Of a stretch of 64,000 nucleotides of DNA, positions 29,848-39,162 are shown piece after piece. Every line of letters starts with the position of its first letter. Within the stretch, counting starts at the first letter, position 1. The notes beneath the pieces were generated by a model that was not told where the DNA came from, searched no databases, and was given only the letters and a program-made list of their open reading frames with translations. The translations under genes and the position numbers were made by a program. Source of the stretch: Candidatus Kinetoplastibacterium galatii TCC219 (GTDB taxonomy: Bacteria; Pseudomonadota; Gammaproteobacteria; Burkholderiales; Burkholderiaceae_B); NCBI RefSeq assembly GCF_000340905.1, contig NC_020284.1, forward strand, positions 558,001 to 622,000, read 5' to 3'.

Positions 29848-30867
29848 TTAATAGTAAACCTTGGGTTCAATTTCTAATATAACTCCGCTCTTGCAATAAA
29901 CATCACTAGCAATTAATGCAGCAAGGTTCATAACATCATCAAATTTAGCTGAGCCTTGGTTTAATAAAATCAAGGCATTTTTATCATATACAGCAACTGA
30001 ACCATATTTCTTACCTTTCCACCCACAGTTATCTATTAACCAACCAGCTGATAACTTGTAAGAATCTTCTCCTTGCTTCCAAAAAACTAAACTTGGAAAG
30101 AAATTAAGAGCATTTAGAAAAATTTCCTTTGTGACTATAGGATTTTTAAAAAAACTACCTACATTGCCAAATTCTTTAATATTTGGTAACTTTGATTTAC
30201 GCATGCTACAGATTGTATCAATAAAGTCATTTATACTATCTGTATGCTCTGGTGTTTTAGATAAAAAATCATTTCGTTTGAAGTACTCTAAATTAGGATT
30301 CCATTTCCTTGACAAGAGAACACGTACTGACAAAATGATAAGATTTCTATTTAATTCTTGTTTAAAAATACTACTTCTGTATGAAAAAAAACATTCTTTG
30401 ACTGGTATTTCTATTACTTTTCCGTCTGACAAACTCCATGCTACCACGCTATGGCAACAATTTGAAAACTCTACTCCATAAGCCCCTATATTTTGTACTG
30501 GAGCGGCTCCTACTGTACCAGGTATAAAAGCTAAATTTTCTAATCCATACCATCCTTTATTGATACAATACATTACAAAATCATGCCAAGATTCTCCAGC
30601 ATAAGCTTCTATCAAAACGGTGTTTTCAAAATTAGAGATCATTCTAATACCTGAAAAATCAACTTTAATAACAAGTGAAGCTATATATTCTGGTAGAATT
30701 ATATTACTACCACCTCCTATTACAATAGTATCTTTATAATCACTAAAAATATTAGTTGTGAATTTTAGATCTTTAAAGCTACGCACTATAAAAAAATGGT
30801 CTGTATAGGAGTTAAGTTTGAATGTATTAAAGTATTTAAGATTCTGATGTTTTAATTCTGATTTCAT
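29848..30867 (-). CDS. murB: UDP-N-acetylenolpyruvoylglucosamine reductase
   Basis: Flavoenzyme that makes UDP-N-acetylmuramate for peptidoglycan. The 339-residue product is of the E. coli type (type I). FAD-domain motifs IGGGSNIIL and ENLAFIPGTVGAAPVQNIGAYG (two parts), SYRSSIFKQ with the substrate residues, NVGSFFKNPIV with the catalytic serine region, LIDNCGWKGKKYG and the last LEIEPKVYY with the catalytic glutamate are all visible. With dapB, ftsK, amiC and minCDE it indicates that a peptidoglycan wall and normal septation machinery are still coded for. Confidence 0.95.
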   Translation of the reverse strand: MKSELKHQNLKYFNTFKLNSYTDHFFIVRSFKDLKFTTNIFSDYKDTIVIGGGSNIILPEYIASLVIKVDFSGIRMISNFENTVLIEAYAGESWHDFVMYCINKGWYGLENLAFIPGTVGAAPVQNIGAYGVEFSNCCHSVVAWSLSDGKVIEIPVKECFFSYRSSIFKQELNRNLIILSVRVLLSRKWNPNLEYFKRNDFLSKTPEHTDSINDFIDTICSMRKSKLPNIKEFGNVGSFFKNPIVTKEIFLNALNFFPSLVFWKQGEDSYKLSAGWLIDNCGWKGKKYGSVAVYDKNALILLNQGSAKFDDVMNLAALIASDVYCKSGVILEIEPKVYY

Positions 30868-30938
30868 GTATTACACTATATAGATAAAATATTGTGTTTC
30901 ACAATACAATTAATTGCTAATTATAACAAGATGATATC

Positions 30939-30968
30939 TTGTATAAGATGCTAATGATATGCTATACT
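30939..30968 (+). promoter_or_regulatory. Likely sigma-70 promoter for tRNA-Gly/tRNA-Cys
   Basis: TTGTAT at 30939-30944 and TATACT at 30963-30968 are 18 bases apart, with the tRNA-Gly gene starting 27 bases later. Spacing and position fit a housekeeping promoter. Confidence 0.55.
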
Positions 30969-30995
30969 TAAAAAAGTTGGATGTTATTAGTATTT

Positions 30996-31071
30996 GCGGG
31001 AATAGCTCAGTTGGTAGAGCGCAACCTTGCCAAGGTTGAGGTCGCGAGTTCGAGACTCGTTTCCCGCTCCA
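30996..31071 (+). tRNA. tRNA-Gly (anticodon GCC)
   Basis: Complete 76-base tRNA with acceptor GCGGGAA/TTCCCGC, D-loop AGCTCAGTTGGTAGAGC, anticodon stem CAACC/GGTTG around TTGCCAA (anticodon GCC), T-loop GTTCGAGAC and encoded CCA. It is followed by tRNA-Cys after 32 bases, probably as one transcript. Confidence 0.97.
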
Positions 31072-31103
31072 TCAAGTTAGTCTAAAATACAACAAAAAAT
31101 TAA

Positions 31104-31177
31104 GGCGCGATGGCAGAGTGGTTATGCAGCGGACTGCAAATCCGTGTACGGCGGTTCGATTCCGCCTTGCGCCTCCA
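31104..31177 (+). tRNA. tRNA-Cys (anticodon GCA)
   Basis: Complete 74-base tRNA with acceptor GGCGCGA paired to TTGCGCC (one G-U), anticodon loop CTGCAAA giving GCA, T-loop GTTCGATTC, discriminator U and encoded CCA. The U at the discriminator position is the main identity element for cysteinyl-tRNA synthetase. Confidence 0.97.
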
Positions 31178-31263
31178 TATAATATATTTAATTGATTATT
31201 AAAACAAAAACAATGAATCACATTGTATAATTAGTTATCTTAAATAACTTTAATTTGTGCAAT

Positions 31264-32307
31264 ATGTCATTACTATTTCGATCATACCCAATTATACGAA
31301 AAATACTATTTTCTTTGGACCCAGAGAAGGCTCATGAAATAACTCTTAAGAGCCTTGATTTCGCATACAAGTGTTCGTTAACCAGAAAAATTCTTAGTTA
31401 CTCTCCTTCTTTACCGAAGAGAATCATGGGAATGAAAGTAAAAAATCCTATTGGTCTAGCTGCTGGTCTAGATAAAAATGGAGAGTATATAGATCCATTA
31501 GGTAATTTGGGATTTGGTTTTATGGAGATAGGAACAGTAACTCCTTACCCACAGTCAGGAAATCAAAAACCAAGGATGTTTCGTCTCCCTAAATCAGAAG
31601 CTATAATAAACAGGCTAGGATTTAATAATAATGGTATAAATAAACTGATATATAACGTAAGAAGAAGTAACTGGCGTAAAAATGGTGGTATTTTAGGTAT
31701 TAATATTGGGAAAAATGCAATGACTCCAATAGAGTCTTCCGTAGAAGATTATTTAAAGTGCCTGAGTAGTGCATATAACTATGCTGACTATATAGCTATA
31801 AATATATCTTCGCCTAATACTGAGAAATTAAGATCATTGCAAGAAAAGGAAAATCTAGATAAATTATTATATAGACTTGTAGAAACACGTAAATCATTAT
31901 CTGATATTTATCAAAAAAATACTCCACTAGCATTAAAGATATCTCCTGACTTGGACTTGTGTGATATTGATATGATATCAGATGCCCTTATTAGGCATAA
32001 AATCGAAGGAGTAATAACAACTAATACCACTGTATCACGAAAAAACATAGGTAATGATGTTTTTTCAGAAGAAAAAGGAGGCCTATCTGGATATCCTTTA
32101 CATGAATTATCACTGAGTGTTCTAAATCGAATTAAGAAAAATGTAGGTGATGAAATAACAATTATTGGTACTGGTGGAATACTATCAGCAAAACAGGCCA
32201 TAGAGAAAATAAGCTCTGGGGCTGATGCAGTTCAAATATATACAGGCCTTATATATAAAGGGCCGATATTAATCGAGCAATGTATAAACGCAATTAAAGA
32301 TCTTTAA
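31264..32307 (+). CDS. pyrD: Dihydroorotate dehydrogenase (quinone), class 2
   Basis: Membrane-associated flavoenzyme of pyrimidine synthesis that passes electrons to ubiquinone. From the ATG at 31264 (MSLLFRSYPIIRKILFSLDPEKAHEI) it is 347 residues and has the N-terminal helical quinone-tunnel domain of class 2 enzymes. FMN-domain motifs follow: NPIGLAAGLDKNGEYID (about 52-68), EIGTVTPYPQSGN, NRLGFNNNG, INISSPNTEKLRSLQ with the catalytic serine, and GTGGILSAKQA near the end. The earlier in-frame TTG is not needed. It fits with UbiH in the window, since ubiquinone is its acceptor. Confidence 0.95.
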   Translation: MSLLFRSYPIIRKILFSLDPEKAHEITLKSLDFAYKCSLTRKILSYSPSLPKRIMGMKVKNPIGLAAGLDKNGEYIDPLGNLGFGFMEIGTVTPYPQSGNQKPRMFRLPKSEAIINRLGFNNNGINKLIYNVRRSNWRKNGGILGINIGKNAMTPIESSVEDYLKCLSSAYNYADYIAINISSPNTEKLRSLQEKENLDKLLYRLVETRKSLSDIYQKNTPLALKISPDLDLCDIDMISDALIRHKIEGVITTNTTVSRKNIGNDVFSEEKGGLSGYPLHELSLSVLNRIKKNVGDEITIIGTGGILSAKQAIEKISSGADAVQIYTGLIYKGPILIEQCINAIKDL

Positions 32308-32372
32308 TATAATTACAACAGAAAACTTAGTTCTTTATTTTAAGATCTAAGTACAATATTTTATTTAACCAA

Positions 32373-32738
32373 ATGCTACTTTATCCAAATAAAGATAAGT
32401 TACTTAATAAAGAAAAAGACTGTTATCTAATACTTTGTTTCTGTGCTGACTGGTGCAACACATGTAGACAATATAAACAAAAACTATCAATACTATCAGA
32501 TCAGCTTAAACGGCATATGTTTTATTGGATAGATATAGAAGATAATTACGAATTTATAGGTGATGAAGATATAATAAATTTCCCAACTCTGCTAGTACAA
32601 ATAGATAAGAAAACTGTATTTTATGGAAATATAGATTCCAATATTGATCATTTAAGCATGGTAATAAAAACAATAAGTATTGATAGTAATCATATTAAGA
32701 CAAAATTGCCAAATGTATGGAAAATGCTTGAATTATAA
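32373..32738 (+). CDS. Thioredoxin-like fold protein with CxxC
   Basis: The 121-residue cytosolic-looking protein has no signal peptide. It carries LILCFCADWCNTCRQYKQ (about 20-37), a thioredoxin-type redox centre with WCNTC instead of WCGPC, and FPTLLVQI with the cis-proline motif. It is probably a disulfide reductase or transfer protein; its partner is not known. It is convergent with rhlE (11 bases between stops) and follows pyrD. It could also be a relative of the DsbD C-terminal domain, whose motif is similar, but the length and lack of membrane segments argue for a free-standing protein. Confidence 0.8.
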   Translation: MLLYPNKDKLLNKEKDCYLILCFCADWCNTCRQYKQKLSILSDQLKRHMFYWIDIEDNYEFIGDEDIINFPTLLVQIDKKTVFYGNIDSNIDHLSMVIKTISIDSNHIKTKLPNVWKMLEL

Positions 32739-32749
32739 ACTCTAATCAT

Positions 32750-34084
32750 TTATAACCTCCCAGTTCCTCCAAGTAGTAATGCTATTTTATTTGCATTCTT
32801 AGTGGCATGAACATCTGACTTATTATAATCATGCGAAAGGCCGATTTTTTTTGTTTCGTTAACATCAAGAATAATTGGCTTCGCATATCTATTATTAGAG
32901 ATATTCTTACTATTATAAAAAAGATCTAACCTGGGTATAATGCTTCTAGTGAACTTTTCTATTCCTAATAAATGAATCTCTTCTTCTGGATAGTATAAAG
33001 AAATAGCACTCCCTTCCTTGTTAGCTCTTCCTGTACGACCTATTCTATGAACATAGTCTTCAGGATTATGAGGTATATCGAAATTTATGACACAAGAAAT
33101 ACAAGCTATATCTAATCCGCGAGCAACAACATCAGTAGCAACCAAAATATCTAATTCACCTAATTTAAAATCGTTAAGAATTCTTATTCTCTCTTTTTGA
33201 TTTTTATCTCCATGAATAGAATCAGCTCTGACATTATTCGATATTAAATAGCTAGCTAACTTGTTTGTAGCAATCTTAGTATTAGTAAACACTATAGCAT
33301 GTTTCATTTTGACACTATGTATTAAGAATAGTATGGCTGCATATTTATCATTATTAGCTATTTTATAAGAAATCTGCTTAACTGTATCTGCTATAGAATT
33401 TGGAACAGTAACATCAGCCTCGACTGGGTTTTTTAAATATGTTAAAACTAATTTGCGCACATCTTCATTAAATGTAGCAGAAAACAATAGACTTTGTCTT
33501 TTCCTAGGGAGCATTCCAACTATTCTGTCAACATCTGGCATGAACCCCATATCAAGCATACGATCTGCTTCATCTAAAACCAATATGTCAACATTAATTA
33601 AAGAAACATTCTTCTGGCTCATATGCGCAATTAATCTTCCAGGAGTTGCTATCAATATTTCACATCCTCTATGCAACAAAACTTTTTGTTGCTCCAGATC
33701 AACTCCTCCAAACAATACTAAGCTACGTAACTCAGTATTCTTGCTATAAAGTTTTACACATTCATAAACTTGGTCAGCCAACTCTCTAGTAGGAACTAAT
33801 ATGAGCGAGCGTAATAAATGACGCGCTGGAGAAACACTATTGTTTGCAAAAGGTATTAGTCTATTAATTATTGGTAAAACAAAAGCCGCCGTTTTCCCAG
33901 TTCCCGTTTGAGCCGCACCAATAAAGTCAGAACCTGATAGAATATTAGGAATAGCAGATTCCTGAATTAAAGTTGGTTTTATATAACCTATCTCATCAAG
34001 AACTCTCAATATAGAATTATCTAATCCAAAACTCCTAAATGAGTTTAATTGCACATCTTTATCAAAAATACTAATTTGATTCAT
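32750..34084 (-). CDS. rhlE: DEAD-box ATP-dependent RNA helicase (RhlE type)
   Basis: Helicase for ribosome assembly and RNA turnover. The 444 residues contain the Q motif (FRSFGLDNSILRVLDEIGYIKPTLIQ, in overlapping parts), Walker A AAQTGTGKTAAFVLP, PTRELADQV, VLDEADRMLDMGF, SATFN, VFTNTKIATNKLASYL, ARGLDIACISCVINFDIP and HRIGRTGRANKEG. The C-terminal tail is short and basic, as in RhlE proteins; RhlB and DbpA lack this arrangement. It has no obvious operon partner; the upstream side faces a 460-base region and a pseudogene. Confidence 0.9.
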   Translation of the reverse strand: MNQISIFDKDVQLNSFRSFGLDNSILRVLDEIGYIKPTLIQESAIPNILSGSDFIGAAQTGTGKTAAFVLPIINRLIPFANNSVSPARHLLRSLILVPTRELADQVYECVKLYSKNTELRSLVLFGGVDLEQQKVLLHRGCEILIATPGRLIAHMSQKNVSLINVDILVLDEADRMLDMGFMPDVDRIVGMLPRKRQSLLFSATFNEDVRKLVLTYLKNPVEADVTVPNSIADTVKQISYKIANNDKYAAILFLIHSVKMKHAIVFTNTKIATNKLASYLISNNVRADSIHGDKNQKERIRILNDFKLGELDILVATDVVARGLDIACISCVINFDIPHNPEDYVHRIGRTGRANKEGSAISLYYPEEEIHLLGIEKFTRSIIPRLDLFYNSKNISNNRYAKPIILDVNETKKIGLSHDYNKSDVHATKNANKIALLLGGTGRL

Positions 34085-34544
34085 TAAAATACTTAATATA
34101 TAAACAAAATAATAAAAATTATAAACAGTTGCTATGATGCATCATCATAATGCATACAAACAAAATATGCTTCTACAAGCAAACCTTATTCAATAATATG
34201 AAAAAATTTAAAATAGCTAGCTAATGTATAGTTAATTTGAATAAATCATATAATTCAGTTCACATAACTAAATTATATGATTCTAAAAAAACAAATAGAA
34301 AATTATTATATTTAATTTGATCATAAACATGATAACAAATTAAAATTGTTAAGGAAAAACAACAAATCACTACTATGAAACACTATTGATTAAAAAACAG
34401 GTTGAATATTACAATTCAATGTTGATAGATAGTTATTAATTTCAATAAGCCTTGTAGCAATAGAATTAGATGTTTAAAATTTTGCCATATAAATCATGAC
34501 TGTTTATCATAATGACTATATTTATAACTTGATTTAATTAATGT
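34085..34544. other. Non-coding region upstream of the pepP pseudogene
   Basis: About 460 AT-rich bases with no supportable ORF on either strand, RNA gene or strong hairpin. It must contain the rhlE promoter on the minus strand. It is the longest gene-free stretch in the window and borders a decaying gene, so part of it may be eroded coding sequence, but I can recognise no remnant. Confidence 0.5.
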
Positions 34545-35841
34545 ATGTGTGACTCGTATCAGTTTATCAAACGTAGAAGCAGTTTTAAAAAATTACTACA
34601 GAATTACGGAAATACTGTAGCCATTATACCAAATTCCACAGAACACATACGAAATAGTAATATATATTACCATTACCAATCTAACTTGCTTAACAGAATT
34701 CAATGAGCCAAATTCATGCTTAATCATGATAATAAATACAGATAAGGGTATACTTTTCTGTATGCCAAATGATAAGCACAAAGAATTATGTGAAGGATCA
34801 GTAATTGGATCAGAAGCCACAAAACAATTATTTGATTTTAATCATGCATATTCCATAAATGATTTTGAAAATATTCTTCCTAAATTACTAAAAGAATGTA
34901 AATCAATATTTTTAGAGATAAGTCGTCTTTATGTGGGAAAAAATTAAATTTTTTCTTGTCTTAAAAAACACTCAAAAAAATAATAATAAATATATTAACT
35001 TAATGGATATAAGGCATACACTATCTGAAATGAGATTGATCAAGGATAGTAGTGAGATAAAGAAAATGAAACAATCTGCTAAAATTTCTGCAAATGCACA
35101 CAAAGAAATTTTACAGTACTGTAGGTATGTATGAATATGAGCTAGAAGCTAAATTACTTTATGAATTTAATAAGAATGGAGCCAGGGAAGTATCTTATAA
35201 GTCAATTGTTGTCTCAGCGGAAAATTCATGTGCTCTACATTATTCAAAAAATAACTCAATTGTTAGAAATGGAGATCTAGTTCTGATTGATGCTGGCTGT
35301 GAATTAGATAATTATGCTTCAGATATTACCAGAACATTCCCTGCTAATGGAAAATTTAGCTCGTGTCAACTTAATCTATATGAAATAGTACTAGAAGCCC
35401 AAAAGGCAGCCATAGAGAAAGCTATAGCTGGAAATAATTTCAGACAACCTCATGAGGAAGCATTAAAAATTATAGTTCAAGGATTAATTGATGAAAAAAT
35501 TCTTAATGGGGGATTAGATGAAATCATAGAAACAGAAGAATATAAAAACATCTTCCCTCACAGTACAAGTCATTGGATAGGTATAGATGTACATGATGTT
35601 GGCAATCTATCTATACAAATCAAATGGAGATAGTAAAATATTGATAATATTAGATCCCGGTATGTTGTTAACAATAGAACCTGGAATATACATAAGGCCA
35701 TCTGATAAAATACCTAGTATATTTTGGAATATAGGCATTAAAATAGAAGATACTATATTAGTAAACAATGAAGGAAACGAGATTATTTCACAAAACGCTC
35801 CAGTTAATCCAGTTTCAATAGAAAACATAATGCATGGCTAG
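34545..35841 (+). pseudogene. pepP: Xaa-Pro aminopeptidase PepP, inactivated by about four frameshifts
   Basis: The whole family outline can be read, but only by changing frame. The start MCDSYQFIKRRSSF (ATG 34545) leads into VAIIPNSTEHIRN; a shift near 34690 moves to LTEFNEPNSCLIMI, then a shift near 34930 leads to IRHTLSEMRLIKDSSEI. A shift near 35120 leads to GMYEYELEAKLLYEF and the metal-binding parts DAGCELDNYASDITR and HSTSHWIGIDVHDVG; a last shift near 35610 leads to PGMLLTIEPGIYI and GIKIEDTI. All five metal ligands can still be found, so decay is recent. Functional PepP removes an N-terminal residue before proline. The gene keeps its ancestral place next to ubiH. Confidence 0.92.
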
Positions 35842-35874
35842 AAATTACACAAAAACTACACTTTCAGAACTAAA

Positions 35875-37032
35875 ATGAACAAAGAATTTGACATAGCAAT
35901 AGTAGGATCTGGCATTACTGGAAGCACATTAGCTGTATTGCTATCTAGATTAACAAAAAATCCATCCAGAATAGCTTTAATACAGAAGATTGAAATTAAA
36001 CATGAACCAATTAAGAAAAAAAATATACCAGATGTCCTAGCTCTAAGCTACGATAGCAAGTTATTGTTGGAGAGCATAGATGCTTGGCCAAAAGAAGCAT
36101 CTGTTATAAAAACAGTACATATCTCTAAATTTAATAAATTTGGCAAATTACTATTAAAAAATACAGATATCAATGTAGATCAACTAGGAAGTATAGTTAG
36201 CTATGATAATCTTCAAAAAACACTAGATAAATTAGTAATAGAAAGTGGCGTATCACTGGTACATGGTGATAACATTGATATTATTAAAAGAAATGGTCTA
36301 TATCAAGCACAAGTAGACGGGTTATTATTAAAATCTACAATTGTAGTACAAGCTAATGGAATAAACTGTAATGACATTGAGAAAAAATACTATCAAAGAG
36401 CCTTATTAACAACGATCAAGGTTAGATCAGATAATCATGAAAACAGATGGGCATGGGAACGTTTTACTGATACTGGCTGCATAGCTCTATTACCAACACC
36501 ACAAAATTTAGATCTCTATTCAGTGGTTTGGTGTGACAAAATAAAAAACATAGAATGTTTAAATAATATGACACATAAAGAATTTTCAATATCAATAAAG
36601 AAATTCCTTGGAGGATTATTGGGGGATGTATCAGCTGATTTCGAGAGAAACACTATACCATTATCCTTAAAGATAAAGAAAAGTCTAAATGATCTAAATT
36701 TAGTTACTATAGGGAATGCGGCTCAAACTATACATCCTATCGGAGGACAAGGGTTAAATTTGGGACTAAGAGATGTCGGATGTCTCGCTAGAAGTATTGA
36801 TAGATGGCTAGATAATCAAGCAGAAACTATTACCATATTAAATAAATTTAATAACCAAAGATTCCCAGATAGAATTGTAACAATAGGTATTACTGATATA
36901 TTGACTAATATCTTTAGTAGCAGAATAAGTTTAATACAAAAAATGTTTGGCATTTCACTATCCGTAATTGATTTAATAAAACCTCTAAAAAGATCCATTA
37001 TAAGGCAACTTATAATGGGTATAAAAATATAA
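35875..37032 (+). CDS. ubiH: UbiH/UbiF-family FAD-dependent ubiquinone biosynthesis hydroxylase
   Basis: Flavoprotein monooxygenase of ubiquinone ring hydroxylation. The 385 residues begin with the FAD site IAIVGSGITGSTLAVLLSRL (about 8-27). They contain WAWERFTDTGCIALLPTP-type sequence in the middle (DNHENRWAWERF, GCIALLPTP) and the second FAD motif TIGNAAQTIHPIGGQGLNLGLRD in two parts near residue 280-300. In proteobacteria this family splits into UbiH, UbiF, UbiI and UbiM, which differ by the carbon hydroxylated; the adjoining pepP remnant (pepP-ubiH order) favours UbiH. The N-terminal region is somewhat divergent, but no stops or shifts are seen. Confidence 0.85.
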   Translation: MNKEFDIAIVGSGITGSTLAVLLSRLTKNPSRIALIQKIEIKHEPIKKKNIPDVLALSYDSKLLLESIDAWPKEASVIKTVHISKFNKFGKLLLKNTDINVDQLGSIVSYDNLQKTLDKLVIESGVSLVHGDNIDIIKRNGLYQAQVDGLLLKSTIVVQANGINCNDIEKKYYQRALLTTIKVRSDNHENRWAWERFTDTGCIALLPTPQNLDLYSVVWCDKIKNIECLNNMTHKEFSISIKKFLGGLLGDVSADFERNTIPLSLKIKKSLNDLNLVTIGNAAQTIHPIGGQGLNLGLRDVGCLARSIDRWLDNQAETITILNKFNNQRFPDRIVTIGITDILTNIFSSRISLIQKMFGISLSVIDLIKPLKRSIIRQLIMGIKI

Positions 37033-37256
37033 TTAGCTAACTGGAATTATTTATTAAGTTATTACAGCGAAAATATATTATTTAAAATATGATATATTCT
37101 GTACATGGTAGTTTAAGTATTGAAAGTTTTTATTGTTAACTAAATCAATAAATTACTCACGTTAAAAATAAGATAATATAAAGTATACTAGCAAGGCAAA
37201 TATAATTTGTAATCTTAAGGACCAATGCCAGTAATATTAACCATAATTTTTACTAA

Positions 37257-37472
37257 ATGAATAAACAAGATGTTTTTGAAGAATGTGTACGTATAAGCTT
37301 AGCACGCTATATGAGTGACTTGGGGGACTCTAAACCTAATGATTTGTTAAAAATGGTTATCTTATGTGTAGAAAAGCCAGTTATAGAAGTAGTCTTACAA
37401 AAATCTAACAATAATCAATCTAAAGCAGCCAAGATGCTTGGAATTACTAGGAGTACTTTAAGGAAAAATTAA
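37257..37472 (+). CDS. fis: DNA-binding protein Fis, C-terminus cut short at a poly-A tract
   Basis: Small nucleoid protein and transcription activator with a C-terminal helix-turn-helix. The 71 residues include the core region ISLARYMSDLGDSKPNDLLKMVI and the HTH start KSNNNQSKAAKMLGITRSTLRKN. Normal family members continue RKKLxxH after TLRK. Here a stop follows an A5 run at 37464-37468; one extra A would give TLRKKLILHQIKI and a 79-residue protein, the usual length. So this is either a slightly truncated active Fis, a slippage-corrected gene, a young pseudogene or a sequencing error. It lies upstream of purH, as in related bacteria; dusB, often before fis, is absent. Confidence 0.82.
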   Translation: MNKQDVFEECVRISLARYMSDLGDSKPNDLLKMVILCVEKPVIEVVLQKSNNNQSKAAKMLGITRSTLRKN

Positions 37473-37569
37473 TTCTGCATCAAATAAAAATATAATTTTT
37501 TCAGTATCTCTATGGGCGTTACTATAGCTCATGAGAAATTATTCTATTAAATCTACTTGACACTATACT

Positions 37570-39162
37570 ATGAAAATTGAAACTGCCCTTATATCTGTTT
37601 CTAATAAAACAGGAGTCGTTGAATTTGCTAAATCTTTAATATCTAGGAATATTCGTGTATTCTCAACCGGAGGCACATCCAAAACATTAAGAGATGCTGG
37701 ATTAGAAGTTATAGAAGTATCTGAATATACAGGATTCCCCGAAATTTTAGATGGTCGGGTTAAAACACTGCATCCTAAGATTCATGGTGGATTATTAGCT
37801 AGGCGTGATAAAGAAGAACATATCAATACTATTAAAGAATATGGTATAAGTAAAATAGATATTCTTGCTGTTAATCTGTATCCATTCAATGAAGCTATAT
37901 CCAAAGAAGGGTGCTCGTTCTCAAATGCAATAGAAAATATTGACATTGGTGGTCCAGCAATGCTACGTGCTGCATCTAAAAATCATGGGAATGATATTGG
38001 TGGTGTAACAGTAATAGTTGATCCAAGTGATTATGATAGAGTAATTAATGAAATAGACAAAAAAGGCAATACTTCATATGAACTACGTCTGGCTTTGGCT
38101 ACAAAAGCCTTTGCACATACTTCGGCATATGATGGATCGATAACAAACTATCTAAGTAGCTTATCAGAGAAAACACCAAAACATGATAAAGCTCCTAATA
38201 GACAAAAATGGCCAGAAATTATAACAATACAAGCAAGAAAACAACAATCATTAAGATATGGGGAAAACCCTCATCAAACTGCATCATTCTATGTTGAAGA
38301 AAATGTTGGCCAAGGATTGCTAAGTAATTATCAACAAATACAAGGCAAGGAGCTATCCTTTAATAATATTTCCGATGCAGATGCAGCATGGGAGTGTGTT
38401 CGAAGCTTCGATAAACCTGCTTGTGTAATTGTGAAACATGCAAATCCATGTGGGGTTGCTATTAGTCATAATATAATAGAGGCTTATAACAAAGCATTTA
38501 AAACAGATCCAACATCTGCTTTTGGAGGCATAGTAGCATTTAATAAAAAAGTTGACCTAGAAACTGCTAGAAAAGTAATCAACAATCAATTTTTAGAAGT
38601 ATTATTGGCCCCAGATTTTGATAATGATGCTATAAATGAATTATCATTAAAACAAAACATAAGAGTTTTGAAAGTACCAATAGGTAATAGTACAAATAAT
38701 TTCGATGCAAAGAGGATTGGTGGGGGATGGTTGCTACAGACACCTGATAGTCATGATTTGTTTATAGATGATATTAACATTGTTACTAAAAGAAAACCAA
38801 CAAAAGAAGAAATTGATGACTTAGTATTTGCCTGGAATGTGGCGAAATTTGTCAAATCAAATGCAATTGTTTTTGCTAGTAAAGGCATGACATTAGGTAT
38901 CGGGGCTGGGCAAATGAGTCGTGTAGATTCTGCTCGCATAGCATCTATAAAAGCAGTTAATTCAAAATTAGATCTAAAAAACTCTGTTGTAGCTTCAGAT
39001 GCATTTTTTCCTTTTCGTGATGGATTGGATGTGATAGTGGCATCAGGTAGTACTTGTGTAATACAACCAGGCGGCAGTGTAAGAGATGATGAGGTTATAG
39101 ATGCTGCTAATGAACATGGTATAGTCATGGCTATGACTGGAATAAGGCATTTTCGTCATTAA
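37570..39162 (+). CDS. purH: Bifunctional AICAR formyltransferase / IMP cyclohydrolase
   Basis: Last two steps of de novo IMP synthesis. The 530 residues show the N-terminal cyclohydrolase domain ([67 protein letters not shown]) and the C-terminal formyltransferase domain with the KHANPCG motif (about 292-298), [13 protein letters not shown] and ending [29 protein letters not shown]. Its stop overlaps the ruvC start (TAATG), so the genes are translationally coupled. With purM in the same window, purine synthesis appears to be retained. Confidence 0.97.
   Translation: MKIETALISVSNKTGVVEFAKSLISRNIRVFSTGGTSKTLRDAGLEVIEVSEYTGFPEILDGRVKTLHPKIHGGLLARRDKEEHINTIKEYGISKIDILAVNLYPFNEAISKEGCSFSNAIENIDIGGPAMLRAASKNHGNDIGGVTVIVDPSDYDRVINEIDKKGNTSYELRLALATKAFAHTSAYDGSITNYLSSLSEKTPKHDKAPNRQKWPEIITIQARKQQSLRYGENPHQTASFYVEENVGQGLLSNYQQIQGKELSFNNISDADAAWECVRSFDKPACVIVKHANPCGVAISHNIIEAYNKAFKTDPTSAFGGIVAFNKKVDLETARKVINNQFLEVLLAPDFDNDAINELSLKQNIRVLKVPIGNSTNNFDAKRIGGGWLLQTPDSHDLFIDDINIVTKRKPTKEEIDDLVFAWNVAKFVKSNAIVFASKGMTLGIGAGQMSRVDSARIASIKAVNSKLDLKNSVVASDAFFPFRDGLDVIVASGSTCVIQPGGSVRDDEVIDAANEHGIVMAMTGIRHFRH

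Noticed and set aside
34726-35841. Four separate small genes instead of one pseudogene
   Set aside because: Each piece matches the next part of one Xaa-Pro aminopeptidase in order, with no separate start sites; a single broken gene is the simpler reading.
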